This document shows positions 22,200-34,945 of a stretch of 64,000 bases of DNA, piece after piece. Both the position numbers and the translations under genes were made by a program. Origin of the DNA: Arcuatula senhousia (taxonomy: Eukaryota > Mollusca > Bivalvia > Mytilida > Mytilidae); assembly GCA_963971305.1 (NCBI GenBank), contig OZ020313.1, positions 28,062,602 through 28,126,601 of the forward strand, read 5' to 3'. Under the pieces are notes generated by a model. That model had not been told where the DNA came from. It was given only the letters and a program-made list of their open reading frames with translations, and did no database searches. Positions within the stretch are counted from its first letter, which is position 1. Every line of letters begins with the position of its first letter.

Positions 22200-24485
22200 T
22201 TATATAATAACATCCTGGTGTATTGTTTGGTTTTCCTTTATGTTCTAAAACAAAGGTTTAGGTGAGAACGCGTGTACCCAACATTATGAAGGCTCAAAAT
22301 GGCATTATCTTGTTCCGTTTTCATTGGAAAAAGAATTTTCATTCCCAGATGAATGTTGCAGTAAATCAAATTTAAAGGAATTGGGTCTCAGCTATACTTT
22401 GATAAAGCTCTTTATGATGCCAGTGGCAATACCATTAAAGATGAAAATCGGCATGATTAGAAGATAATGAGATAATGGTTACTGTAAGGGTACAATAGTC
22501 TTCTTTGTAATACAATATTTTCTGATTACCTGAAGATAACACGAAAAATAGCCTGTTATAATCAGAATAAAAGAAATATTTAATTAAAATAAAAGTTTTT
22601 GGTTGTACAAAAACAAATTCACTTTCTTCTCAAGGTAACATCGACAATATAATTAAATAAAAACAGGTCCATTTAAATAAAAATCAAAAAAAAATAATAA
22701 AACATGATTATGAAAAGCTGCAACAGTAATTTACTGCTTAGACATTTTAAAATGGGTTGAAATATGGGTCTTATGCAGCAAAATTTCCCTCTTTATCATT
22801 GGTAAATTGTACAATAACACAATCTAACGACAAGGTTAAACAATTATAATAAAAAAAAAAAATACAAAAACTGTTTCTATCAACAAAAACAGTTTACTAT
22901 CTTGGGTTTTTGTTTTTATATAAATAATTTAAGCAGAACAAAAAGAAATAAACAATATTTCTTGAAGTTTTATGAGGGGAAAAAGAGGACAATATTACTT
23001 GATTTGTTAATTTCGTCTTTTTGCATATATACATTCGTACTCCATGTCCTTTCAACTTTATTCAGCTTTGGTTTCTTCTTTGCTGAATGAATACGAGTTC
23101 ATATATAATTACATAAAAATACGGTTAAAACACACCATTGAACAGTTTATAATACACATAGTTACAGACAAAAACTGTTTCATGTGAATTGTCACCAAAC
23201 GAGTTAAGTTTTTAGTAAATAAAAAAATTCGCTTGTTCATCTTCATGAACATAAATGCCAAAAAGGTATATATTTTACACAAAATTCTGGAACAAAAAAA
23301 TCACGAAATCTCACACGTGTTGTTTGCATGTTTTGTAGGACCTTGGGATCACGTGTACTAAACAACTAAACATAATAAATGAGCAAAATGTCATTATTCT
23401 GTTCGTGTTTTATTTCAAAATTGCTATATTATTACCGAATAAATGTTGCATTATATCAAAAGTCATTTAATCTTGATGACATTTTAAAACGCTCTTCAAG
23501 ATGCCGGAAGCATTATAGTTCAAAGATGAAAAACGGCATAATAAGTCTTCTTTGAAAAATAATATTTTCTGATGACTGAACTCTGTTTCCATATGAACAT
23601 TCTTGAATTTAACAAAGAAATGAATTTCATAAAAGTAGAAGATAATGAGATCTGGAATAAGCACATTATAACTGTACGCGACACAGCCCACACAAACAAC
23701 TTAAAATAATGGAAAAAAACACGCAATGAAAAACAGCCAACAGCCTTCAACCAATCCAAAAGGTGCGGTTCGCTGTTTTGTGATTGGCCCAAGGTCAAAA
23801 CAAATGCATACAATTTAGGTCCCGATTCATACCTACTTGTGTTTGTATTCTGATGTTTTAGTTTTCTTGAGTCTTGAATAGTCTTGAGGAGTCTTGAATA
23901 GACGAAACGAGCGTCAGGCGTAGCAAAATTTATTGTCTGGAACTTTGTTGTCATTTTTATTTCATACTTTTTTTCATTTTTTTTTGGAATAGATAAATAT
24001 CACATTAGACTATTCAAAAATTGCTTGCGTGCCATTAATACTGTTTTGATTTTTTTTAATCAACTCCAAGGTTAGTTTCATCACAGTTGTTGACAGCTCA
24101 CCATTTGTCCCTATACACATTTTCATGATTTTAAGGCTTCCTATTGAAAGTATTTAATTAAAATTGGCATATTTTATTTTACGAAATTTGTACGTTGCCT
24201 AGGTCATTCTATAAGATTGTTTGTTATAAAAGGATGTTGATAATAAGAACGCTAGCTATATAATAAGTCAGCTTCAATTCACCTGCTACAAATTTGATTC
24301 TGACAATCAAATCAGAAGGTTGCAAAGTATTTCTCGAAAATCATTTGATTGATTTTTCTTTCAAGGAACTCACAAATAAAAGAAGAAATAAAGACCTAAT
24401 AAAACGAGACAAAACTGGCTGACCTTATAGAAAAAATATAAAAAAGAAAAATAAATACCCACATGTAAGTGCACAAGTACTAAGC
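22200..24485. other. AT-rich, internal duplication, no gene
   Basis: About 22235-22550 and 23320-23590 are diverged direct copies (shared AAATG-CATTAT-TGTTC, GAATGTTGCA and AATATTTTCTGAT in order), about 1.06 kb apart. About 23680-23755 (-) carries the GTACGCGACACAGCC repeat. At 23875-23950 a fragment of the 60 kb array appears (TCTTGAATAGACGAAACGAG, then CAGGCGTAGCAAAATTTATT). Open frames there are chance. Confidence 0.5.
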
Positions 24486-24664
24486 TACTGTGGTTTCATT
24501 ATTATTCGTGGAGTATCAATTTTGTGGTTCTCGTGTGTGGCCTTGAACCACGAAATTTGATATCCAGCGAAAAGGTAATTTAACATTTATCTGTACGCTC
24601 ACGAATGTAAGCGTACAGAATCAAGCCATAAAAAATTTACCTACGAAATTAAATTACCACAGTA
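24486..24664. mobile_element. Small inverted-repeat element (MITE-like)
   Basis: The ends TACTGTGGT (24486-24494) and ACCACAGTA (24656-24664) are perfect inverted copies. Inside are CATTATTATTCGTGG and an inner palindrome TGTACGCT...AGCGTACA. The length of 179 bp and the termini fit a MITE. No coding sequence is present. Confidence 0.65.
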
Positions 24665-25238
24665 TGGGTAAGAACAACTATTAGTATGTATACAAACATT
24701 ATCGTGCATCTACATACATATATCATTCAGAAATGTTCGCAAGTAGTTTTTTTGTGTGTGTTTTGTTTTTGTTTTTTTTTTAATGTAAAATTGATTTTGT
24801 CCAATGCCTTTTTATTATTCTTTTGTTATAAGAAGAACATAGTGATTGTTTAGATGAGGGCATTAAAACTATCTCTCTTGAAGGTCTGCGATATTTTGCA
24901 TTACGGTCTTTTCCTGTTCAACTAGTCAAATATGGCACATACTACACAAGGAAAATCAACATACATGTGTCTCTAGACATTAACTTATAACATTATGTAG
25001 ATCTTTAAACTATATCAACAAAATGTATATACTTGACTTGGATATTCATTTAGTTTAAAATATGCAATCGTTCATTTAGAATCAAGTCGTCATGTTTTAG
25101 AAACTTTATACATGTAAAGGCCTGCAATTTCGTCGTCACTGTTAGGACCTATGTTTGGGTAGCTCAGTGAAACAGTCTACAAAGAACCTGATGACTCAGC
25201 TCAAATGAATGTACAATACATATAAATTATTACACAGG
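24665..25238. other. No gene or repeat recognised
   Basis: AT-rich sequence; nothing supported. Confidence 0.4.
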
Positions 25239-25347
25239 TTTTTCAATATCAGGTCCCATATCATTTTTGGAGTCACATATTAAGTCGAGGCGTAAGCTTA
25301 GACAATAATATTCGTCGAGGATTGATATGTGGCCTGATATGAAAAAG
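25239..25347. repeat. Foldback palindrome, arms of about 30 bp
   Basis: TTTTTCAATATCAGGTCCCA pairs with the reverse complement of TGTGGCCTGATATGAAAAAG. The loop carries TCGAGGCGTAAGCTTAGAC. The layout is like 22062-22199 (AT-rich arms, CpG-containing tip), but the arm sequence differs. Confidence 0.65.
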
Positions 25348-26819
25348 TCTAATATCTTAATCACACCATTTCCGCTTCACACTTTAAAATGCTCTGAATT
25401 CATTTTATTCATGTGGACCTTTTATCAAATATAAATTAATGTTATAGTTTTTGCAATTTTCCAAAATTAGTTATTTAGTTGTATTTATGTAGTTTTATAC
25501 ATGTATAATTAGCAATAAATTACATGGCCTTGATATCATTACAGGTTAGTTTTAAGAGGGGATTTTACGACGTCACATGTGAGCACACGAAGTCTTTATT
25601 TGAATATCAAGTCCTCTAGTTCGTTCGTGATGCTTTGAAGTGGATATCACATGGCTCGAAGTGTAAATACTAGTAAACGCTAAATATGTGATCACATTAG
25701 ATTAATTTATACTAATGGTTTCATGGTGGATCTGGAAACACCCATTCTATATACTTGTAGCATGACGCTTTTGAAGTAACTAAAAAAATTACTGCTTGAA
25801 AGAATGTTAAGTAATTTTTACTAAATAAATAATAATTTCAAAGAATCCAAAGGGGTATTAAGACCAGACAATAAAATGGGGTGTCTTCAAATATATACAA
25901 AACAAATTTAAACCAGATTTGCTATTTAAAAGTACTTATTAATAATTACTTAAAGTACTTAAAAAATGTACTCGGAAAATTCAGTATATTATATACTGCA
26001 TGTAGAAAACTATATATACATCGTTCAGTGTATAAAAGCTGTAACATGGATCATCATAAATCAAAATTGTTGGACTGTTTTAAGATTTTTAAACAGACTG
26101 ATATTGGACAACCTGAAAAATGATGGAAATGGCTTCAGGGAACATTTGGTTCTGTAAAGATCATGACCTTCAATCTTACATTAACAGCCCTAATATCATT
26201 CATCCCAGACGAGGAAACAATTTAATACACTATCAAATGCCTGATAATGTGATGTCCTATCGAATTGTAGTTGACATCAAAGAGGATGAAATGCTACAAA
26301 TTGCCTGAATAATGTTATGTAATATCGATATACAAACCGTAGATCTTGTAATTAGTAAGATATTCTATAATATTACTGTCATTAAAATTTGTTATTGAGA
26401 GTTTGTATCCGTAAGGTTATAGGGTTTTCCATTCCAATGAGTACCAATTTCTTCTAAGATATTTCAAACGAAATTTGAAAGAACAGATATATATGTAAGT
26501 TTTTAAGTAAAGTAAAATGATCAGGATCGATGTAAACGTTTTTGGTTATCACGACAAAATATGGATTTCATTTGCTTTCAAAGCTACAATTTCATCTTAC
26601 TGTATAAATGTGCCATTGACGCATCTGGTTCAAGGTTCTGTATCAAAGAATCTGGTGTTGGAGAGCATTTTAAGCACATGCAAGGAGTAGCATTATATTC
26701 GCAACACGCTAATGTGAGGATTTCCCGTCGTAAACTTCATCTTTTTGAATATTTATAGTATTTTGTTTTCTTCGGTATTGTCATTAGTCCTTTCACGTTC
26801 CTCGATAAGAACTACAAAT
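25348..26819. other. AT-rich; one dispersed repeat; no gene
   Basis: 26235-26330 (CGAATTGTAGTTGACAT, TGCCTGAATAAT) recurs diverged at about 28100-28200. Nothing else is recognised. Confidence 0.4.
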
Positions 26820-27075
26820 ATCATAGTTCAAAGTAAACATTTCTCATTTTCAAGTTTAAATTTTTCATTTTCAAGTTGACATTTCTCACTTTCAAGTTCG
26901 CATTTTTGACGTCCAAGTTGAAATTTCTCAATTCTAATATGACATTTTGCCATTCTACGTTGGCATTTCCTAATTCCAAGTTGACGTTTCTCTCTTCCAA
27001 GTTTGAAGTGAGAAATGACAAATTGAAACTGAGAAATGTCAACTTGGAACTGAAAAATAGCAACTTGGAATTGAG
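26820..27075. repeat. 21-bp minisatellite that switches strand
   Basis: About eight 21-bp units of the type ACATTTCTCATTTTCAAGTTG run from 26835 to about 27003. Then about four units run as the reverse complement (GAGAAATGTCAACTTGGAAC type) to 27075. The period divides by three, so both strands stay open and encode an artificial 7-residue repeat (N-L-x-x-x-N-V type). I regard those frames as by-products. Confidence 0.85.
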
Positions 27076-28395
27076 AACTGTTCCAGTTTTTATTAACAAT
27101 TACCTTTTCACATCTAGATCAACGTTTAATATTCAATATTGTCCTTATATTTCTAGCCATATTTGTTTTTATTGCCCAAGATTTAAAAAAGAAGCCTAGT
27201 GTTTATTAATATCAAACTCAGACTACGTTTTATCAAGGTCTACAGTATATTTACTACGGCTATACCTTTTGTTCTAAAATCCAGACAACTGTCTTGTTTT
27301 TAACATTATAATACGTTAATATAACCTTAAAATTAGAAGCTGTAACATTTATATCGGATGTAGGTGTTTCATTTTTTTTTGTTTCCTCGCCTCTTTATGG
27401 TGATATTTTGATACTTGGTTTAAATTATGAGCTGGTTTGAATATTTATTTATGTATTGAGGTTCTAATCGGTGCTTTTAAGTTTGGTACACTGTAGATTT
27501 ATGTTTATCTGTCATATAAATCAAATTTCAAAATAAAAATTTTATTTTTTTCATTTAGAATTAATATCATATTTGGTAATAATAAGAAAATCAGCACGCA
27601 ATTGTATAAAGACCATGTCATTTTATAATACTAATACATCATGATCAAAAGCATCATTCTCTTAAAGCGTGTTCCAAACTATACATGCTTGATAATTGAT
27701 GATATGCTTGAAGCTAAAATAAATGCAGAAAAAGTCTAGACGAGTTTGTTCCCAAAAAATGAATAACCACACAAAAATTATCAAGTAGAAAACAAATACG
27801 AAGCGTGTGAACGTTCAATTTCTACAAAGCCCCTTGTAACTGGAAATACTTTTTTAATTATCCCTTTTTGAGGAGTACTAAGCTTAAAGAAATCATTCAA
27901 TATTTCGAAAAAATGATAGAATAACGTTTTGAAAAATAAATTAGTAATAAGCTTGAACAAAAAATTATGCCAATCATACAAGGGGGGGAAACGCCATGCA
28001 TGTCATGCAAGCAGGCGCTCGATCCGTTATGTCTGTTGATAATGTCAAACTTTATGTAACATGAACATCCAAGACAAAACAATGACTTGATAGAGTTCGA
28101 AATGCCTAATAATCCGGTGTTGTATCGATTGAATTGTAGTTGACATAAAAAAGAATCAAAAATGTTCTACTGTCTGAATAACCTTACGTAATAATGTAAT
28201 TCAATCTGAAATTCTGAAACATCACGTGTAAACTTATATGGTTCTCCTAGTGAGATTTTATATTTGTAAAGTGATCATAGTCATACATTGTACTTCAATA
28301 ATGCATGTACTTCTTTTTTTCACCGTCATGACTGTTTTACACAGCACATACATGACATATATCAACATTCATTTTACATGTGACCATAGAAAAAC
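27076..28395. other. AT-rich; segments shared with 26.2 and 30.7 kb; no gene
   Basis: 27330-27470 (ATATCGGATGTAGGTG, CCTC-CTTTATGGTGATATTTTGAT) matches 30720-30850. 28100-28240 matches 26235-26330. These look like diverged copies of a longer unclassified repeat. Confidence 0.4.
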
Positions 28396-29655
28396 AAGAG
28401 GCTCCCAGGAGCCTGAATCGCTCACCTGGTTTGATGTCAACCCTATGAAGAACTTCATAGAGCTGAATAATAGTTTTCATTCTGAAGGCCCAAAAAGTGC
28501 AAAATGTTATTTTTAAGGGCGTCTGAACACTTTGACTCTATGGAGACTTTTGTTAAGAGCTTAATGAAATGAACATTTAAGCAAGCAACCACTTTTATTT
28601 ATCTGCTATAGTTTTCATTATAAAATATAACTTTATTGCATATAAGCCAAAAACATGAAAAAAACATGAAAAAGTGTTTATTTAGGGGCTGTAATCTCTG
28701 TTAGGGGTCATCTGACAACTTCGACCCTATGTAGACTTTCGTAGAGCTAAATGAGCTGAACCTTTAAGCAACCAACAGCTTATCCCATATCTGAAATAGT
28801 TTTCATTCTATAGGCCAAAAACACTATTTTTCGGCTTTAAGGGGCTGTAACCCCTAAAAGGAGTCATCTTCGACCTTATGAAGACTTTTGTAGAGGTAAA
28901 TCAGCTGAACATTTAAGCAAGCAACAGCTTTTCTCTATCTGCAATAGTTTTCATTCAATAAGCCAAAACACTAGTTTTTGCCTTTAAGTGGCTGAAACCC
29001 CAATAAGGGGTCATCTGAACACTTCAACTCTATGAAGACTTTTGAAGAGCTTAATGAACTGAACCTTTAAGCAAGCAACAGCTTTTCCCCTATCTGAAAT
29101 AGTTTTCATTCTATAGGCCAAAAACACTTTTTTTCGTCTTTAAGGGGTCATCTGACATCTTCGACCCTATGAAGACTTTTGTAGAGGTAAATTAGCTTAA
29201 CATTTAAGCCAGCAACAGCTTTTCTCTATCTGCAATGGTGTTCATTCCATAGGGAAAAAACATGAAAAAGGCTATTTCTGTCCTTTAAAGGGCCATAGCC
29301 CCTACCAACGGTCATCTGACAACTTCAATCCAATGGAGACTTTTGTAGAGCTATTGATTTTGAAGAGCCTACGATCCTTCGGATTTTTTCTATCTGTTAT
29401 GATTGCTGAGTTATAAGCCACTTTAAGTGGTTTTACCCTAGTATGTTCTATTTTTAGTAACAGCACCCATGTTTTTATCGAATCATTTCAAAATGAGGAT
29501 CGTTTGTCGCCGACATGTCATATACCATTCCTGCAAAGTTTCAGGTTTAGTGGTTTCAGAGGAAAAGATTTTTAATTGTTAACGGACGACGACAGACGAC
29601 GGACGACGACAGACGACGGACGACGACGGACGCATAGTGATGGCATAAGCTCACA
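28396..29655 (-). mobile_element. Hairpin/minisatellite element, family 4, reverse orientation
   Basis: The left edge is the perfect palindrome AGGCTCCCAGGAGCCT followed by GAATCGCTCACCTGG. Six diverged units start (CATCTGACAACTTC type) near 28523, 28712, 28865, 29012, 29149 and 29312. A (GACGACGGAC)n microsatellite lies at 29583-29633, followed by GTGATGGCATAAGCTCAC. The right edge equals, inverted, the hairpin-side sequence at 63712 (GTGAGCTATTGCCATCAC). No open frame. Fragments of this family lie at 1885-2420 and 8213-8312. Confidence 0.8.
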
Positions 29656-30084
29656 TTCTCGAATTAAAACTAACCAAAATCAAAGTACTGAAAGTACTGG
29701 TTAGTGGTAGCCGGGATAATCTCAAAATTTAAAGATTATTGTTGTTTTTTTTAGTATAAAATTAGAGTAGTAATAGGGTATTGGATTTCAGGTAAGGCGA
29801 CAAAAATATAAGATCTCTGAAAAGGAACTATATTGCGAGCCTGCATTGGTGTTATGATTGATGTATGCGATAAGACAGCACGACCATAAAGTAGTTTTTG
29901 ATTGGTCAGTTATTGAAAGGGTATCGTACCTATAGCCGTGGCTAATTGCTACAGCGATTTCCCCGGCTAAAAAGACAAAAAAATATTTTTCAGATCCCTC
30001 GTTCGACTTTTCCTGCTGGTTTACAGTACACCCTCAATGTGAGCCCGTTCTGAGAGAGTCTAGATTCAAGAGTTCGCATTGTTT
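29656..30084. other. No gene or repeat recognised
   Basis: Nothing supported. Confidence 0.4.
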
Positions 30085-30220
30085 ATTGATACATGTATTC
30101 AGTAGTTTCTATGTTTTGGTGTTTTATATGTTGTCTGTTTTTGTCCCGTTCTCATTGGTGTTTACATTTTTTGCCTTTGTCCTTTCGACATTCGGATACC
30201 CAACTGGTACCTCTGCTTCT
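30085..30220 (+). mobile_element. Partial 3' tail of the YIDD retroelement
   Basis: TGTCTGTTTTTGTCCCGTTC, a GGTGTTTAC segment, then TTTCGACATTCGGATACCC and GGTACCTCTGCTTCTCC match the end of the 18.1 kb tail. A 65-codon open frame over it is not a gene. Confidence 0.65.
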
Positions 30221-32454
30221 CCTGTTTTGGGATTTGCATTTCAAAGGCAGTAATTTTTCAGATTGTGGTTCATCTTTATTTTTAAACTAATCCTTGGTAA
30301 CAGTAAGTCTTAATTTCTGTCTGGCACACACATCGCTTTTTCTGTTTTATTACAGCTAAATATAGTGAAATTCATATATTCTTAAGCGTTTTCACTGTTG
30401 TTTTTTTCCCGCTCATGAGTCTTTCAAAGACCAATAAAACCCGCGTCGGACGCAGTTGAAATTATTCCGCATGCATTATTTTGTTCAAATGTTCATTTCT
30501 ATCAAATAAAAAGATTTTTTTCAAATAAAAAGGCAGGACGAGGAAAATCTCCAAAGCCCCCCCCCCAAAAAAAAAAAAGAAAAAGAAAAAAAAACTAATA
30601 GATAAAATGGTTGCTCCCTAAGTACATTTTGTACAACTTAACTGATTATTGAAACGGTACAGTTTTAGTTTTTTTACAAGTAAGCGTAGTTTAACATCAT
30701 TACCTTTAAGAATAAGAAGCTTTCACATATAAATCGGATGGAAATGCCTCGCCATTTTGTATCCGTTTATTATGGTGATATTTTGATCTTGACATTGAAT
30801 TATAGGCATGTTTGTTTATTCATTGCTTTTCATTTTAGAGATAACATTTGTTCTTGTTAGATTTGTTATTTCTATTCGGTAGATAAATCTCTTAGTTACA
30901 TGTATTTAATAGGTTGTGGGGTTGATGTAAGATGGATATTACGACCATATTTTTTATCATTGTTATCAAAACTAAATTACAACAAATTAAAGTTCCAGGC
31001 AGTACATTTTGCTACGCCTGACGTGTTTCATCTCTTCAGGGCTAACCATAAGCCCCCCAGCTCTAACTAAAAGAATCGGGTAATTTTAAGTTCCCTTTTC
31101 AATAAAGGCAACAACAACTTACCGAATTGGGATGATCAAGAAGAAAAGACAAAACGAAAAAAAGACATACCAGGGAAATTAAAGATCGCAATGTACCTGA
31201 CTTGGTAACCAGTTTTATGGCGCTGAACAGAAACCACAACACGATTGTGAGACATAATAGGGAATGTTAAGTGATTATCTCAGTACAATACAAATAGCAA
31301 AAAAACAACTGAAACAATTACGAATCATTTCTTCCGACATATATTTTCTATTTTTTTTCTGTCTGATGCTGACATCGAAAGAAAAAACTTTTAAAGACAC
31401 AGTAAGAGCCGTCCGAAATGTGTTGACTACCGCCGATTGTAAGCAAGGTCAAGGACTTCAAAAAGAAGAAGATCTACACTCTGATCTAAGTCGTAATTTA
31501 CAAACATTCCACGTAAACAAGCAGTACGCCCTATTTCAAGACAAACAACCGATAATTTTAGACAGTCCAACGTGAACTCAGAATGCATGTTCAGGCTATA
31601 GGAACCTAAATATGCAAACCTGGCGGATGTTCGTAGGAAAGACTCTTTGTTTATGAACAATAATATCTATCATTTGAACAAAGGGATGTCGTATTGTTAT
31701 TTCTATTGAAATTTAGTGTTCCTTCAGGAAAAGACCAACCTTAATCAACTGTGTTTATTTCATGTAAGGGAATAGTTTGACATTTAATCATTGTAACGAT
31801 TTTAATTAAGAAATGTCTAGTATTTTTGATACAATGGTTAATCATAATTAAATATCAGACCTACTTTGTCTAGAATTATTTTTAAAAATCAATATAATGG
31901 GATTCATTTATACAAATATTAATAATGATCTGATTCGAAATGGTTAATTGTAAAATTTACACTACGATGATTTATTGATGTTTGAGTGGGCGTCCAGAAA
32001 TAGAAGCAGCTAAAACAATGTCATATCGTAATACCCGTTATTACATTTATTCAATTTAAATTCTCATAGTTAGAAAACTTTGAAATTCTAATACCCCGCA
32101 GTGACTTTACTTTGTGCAAAGTAATAACTTGATATGGTTATTCCTAGCGTCACGATAATTGCAAAGCTCTGCAAATTTCAAAAATGACTTAAAGAAAAAG
32201 ATAATATAAGAATTGCCTTTGTCTGTATCTTATTTGTGTTAGAATTTTTTTCTTGTACAAGCTAGTCTGATCAAGAAATCCGAAAAAAATCAATCCGAAA
32301 ACGGTTCAGAAAAAATAAGTTGACATGAAGTACAAGAAAAATACGTACAAAATAACAAAACTTGCACAAAGAGCAAACGAAGTGCATTAGCAACGTGCAC
32401 GTGTCCTCAACTCGATGATCAATGTAAAAAGAAACTAATAATGTTTTAGAAAGA
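30221..32454. other. AT-rich; small repeat fragments; no gene supported
   Basis: A C8 then A-rich run lies at 30556-30594. 30660-30850 matches 27.2-27.5 kb. About 31015-31050 (TTTTGCTACGCCTGACGTGT) is an inverted scrap of the 60 kb array. 31128-31225 matches 4870-4990. A 103-codon open frame at 31264-31575 (+) has a hydrophobic patch then a charged part; I recognise no domain and cannot support it as a gene. Confidence 0.4.
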
Positions 32455-32715
32455 AGCAGAGGTAACAATGGGGTATCCGAATGTCAAAAGTCCGAAAGGG
32501 CAGAGACAAAACCAGTAAACACCAACAAGAACGGGACAAAAACAGACAACATGTAAAACATGGAAACACAAAATAACTGAATATCAATCAACAACGCGAA
32601 CTCCAGTCGAAACAAGAGTGAATTCAGGTGCTCCGGAAGAGTAAGCAGTTCCTGCTTGCTATAGCACACCCGTCGCGTTGCCAATAGTCCATTCAGTGTG
32701 TCAAATCCGGTAAAG
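32455..32715 (-). mobile_element. Solo 3' tail of the YIDD retroelement
   Basis: The inverse of the 18.1 kb tail is well preserved: AGCAGAGGTAACAATGGGGT, AAAAGTCCGAAAGGGCAGAG, GTGCTCCGGAAGAGTAAGCA, CTATAGCACACCCGTCGCG and CATTCAGTGTGTCAAATCCG. No reverse-transcriptase sequence is attached upstream on the minus strand. Confidence 0.8.
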
Positions 32716-34384
32716 GAAAACTAAACGAAAAGTCCGTAAAAGATCCTAACATTTCATATGGAGTGATACAAAAATAAACGACGGACCATCCGCGGGAGAA
32801 ACAAATGTGTAGTCATTCTTTAGAGTGTTGCGCCCATTTAGTACACAACAGTTTACGTCAATTAAAAAGTAACACAATATGGTACCATAGGTGTGTTGAA
32901 AATCGACTACGTTTCTCTTTTGGAAGAATGTCTACACCTTCAGTAAAGTCAGAAAGGTCAGAACAGCATCTATCCCAGTCACCGCACAGATAAAACATAC
33001 TGCCGTCTGGAATTGTATGAATTGCCTGTGTACATGTATTGCGTTTCTAAGGGAATTAAATCAGCTGATTATACATTACATCTTACAGCGAATGCATTTT
33101 CGTAACAATAATTTTGTTAGTACAAAAATACTCAAGCTACAAAGTATATTTTAATAATCACGATGATTAAATTTCAATAAAAAATCCGTGTTAAAACTCT
33201 GACCGCAAATTGAAAACAACATTTTGACCGATTTTTCTATAAAAAAGAAGTAAAAATGTCAACACGGAATTAAAAGACACATCCAAAATTAATTTGACAT
33301 GATAAAATATTTGTTCATTTTATTAGTGTTTGATGTTCTATCTTGTCATCGTCTAATGCTATTACTGTTGGTTTAACTGAAATTGTAATTAATTTCTTGT
33401 AAAGGTTTTATACAATTGCACCATTCAGAAACTTTAGATTAATATTCTGTCTTTTCTTTGGAGTCGCAGACAAACGACTGTGACGTCTGAATAATATTAT
33501 CAGATCCTGTTCATTTTCACCTTTCAGTTTATTCCAATTTCTAGTCTTCAATTGTCATCTTGATTAAAATAGTAACTAAAGACCATAAATATTGCCACGG
33601 GATTTTTTTTCTTTTCTGGAACTCGTCGACATGTCAGCAAATTGTAAAACTGAAGAGAAGTCGTCACAGATAAATTGGAATCTGCAGTTGTGATACAATA
33701 CAAAAGAATTTGATACAAATGGAAAAAAGTGTTTATTTCCTCAAGATGTGAAATATTGTACCATGCTTCAAGAAAATCACCATTGCTACAACATTATTTT
33801 AACTCTAACACGTTGTATATGTCTTGTTCTATGCCTAGTAACAAGTCTATTCAATCGTGCGTATTATATACTAATAGAAAAAAGAAACCGTGTATCACTT
33901 TGTAAAATCAAAAAATCAACATTTTATTTAGTATTTGTTACCTTCTATCAAAAAACTATTGCAAAATCATTTTTCTATAAATCTGGACAAAAACTTTCAT
34001 CATTAGGCGCCAAATAAACGTTTTGTTTGCAGTTTGAAATCAGGTAGTGCCAATCTGGAATTCATAAAATCACACTTTACAAACAACACACATAAATGAG
34101 GTTTTCTCAGCTGCTTTTCACCACAAATGTTTCTCGATTTGATGGTTAAAAGTTAACTGTTTAAAATTTGGGTGTAAATTTATTTTTTCTTTTTTGGGAT
34201 AAAAAAGTGTTGTTTTTTTTTAATCTCAGAAACTGGAATTCATTTTGTTTACCCAAATAAATGATCTGCATAATCCACTCGACATTCAGGGAAAATTTCA
34301 ACTCTGTAACAGTTTTTTATCGATTTTCTGATTGGGAGAAATTTTGGTACAATTGATTATAAATAGACATACAGTTTCTTTTAG
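32716..34384. other. No gene or repeat recognised
   Basis: AT-rich sequence. Open frames at 32805-32993 and 33748-34017 have no recognisable domain. Confidence 0.4.
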
Positions 34385-34945
34385 GGTCAATGCAAGACGG
34401 TGAGCAGCGGCACCTTGTCAAAGCTTTTGTTTTTTCCCCTGTCATGTACCTGTTTTTGTTCTATGTCCAGAAATGGGCCTTTCGTTGATAATTTAAGGAT
34501 TGGCTTTTGATCGTTTGTATTGTATTTTTAGTCTTTGGCCAATGCAAGAAGGCAAGCAGCGACCACCGGTCATGTTGAAGACCGTTGGTTCTTTTCCATT
34601 ATGATATTTTTAAATTGCCTTTTGTTTATGTTGATTGTGTCGCTTACACATATTCCACATTTCTTCATCGTGTAAACAATGCTAATCGTGGAAAAAAGAG
34701 TTTTTGTCAATGCTTTCGCTTGTACTTGTCCTTCAGATTTGTTGGATCCTTTTTTAAGAAAGGGGTCTCTTTAACTATTTTGAATTATAGGAATTTATAA
34801 AGACGATGGGCCGATTGCGGAACGGCTAGCAGCGACTTGTTGAAGGCTGCTGGCGCCTTTCATTTTTTTCTCCACGTAACCGCCTGTAATGTCAGCTGTG
34901 TCGCGTACACTTATTCCACATCTCATTATTTTCTATTTTAAAACT
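34385..34945 (+). repeat. Three copies of a GCAGCG...CGCGTACAC repeat
   Basis: Diverged copies begin near 34385 (GGGTCAATGCAAGACGGTGA), 34535 (GGCCAATGCAAGAAGGCAAG) and 34805 (GATGGGCCGATTGCGGAACG). The third includes GAAGGCTGCTGGC and GTGTCGCGTACACTTATTCC. Further copies lie at 20805-20912 (+), 23680-23755 (-) and 43825-43945 (+). The class is unknown. Confidence 0.6.

Noticed and set aside
26821..27199. A heptad-repeat coiled-coil protein
   Set aside because: The 21-bp minisatellite makes open frames on both strands automatically; there is no start context or flanking exon.
31264..31575. A 103-residue protein
   Set aside because: No recognisable domain, a hydrophobic run from a T-rich tract, and no supporting context; left as unclassified open frame.
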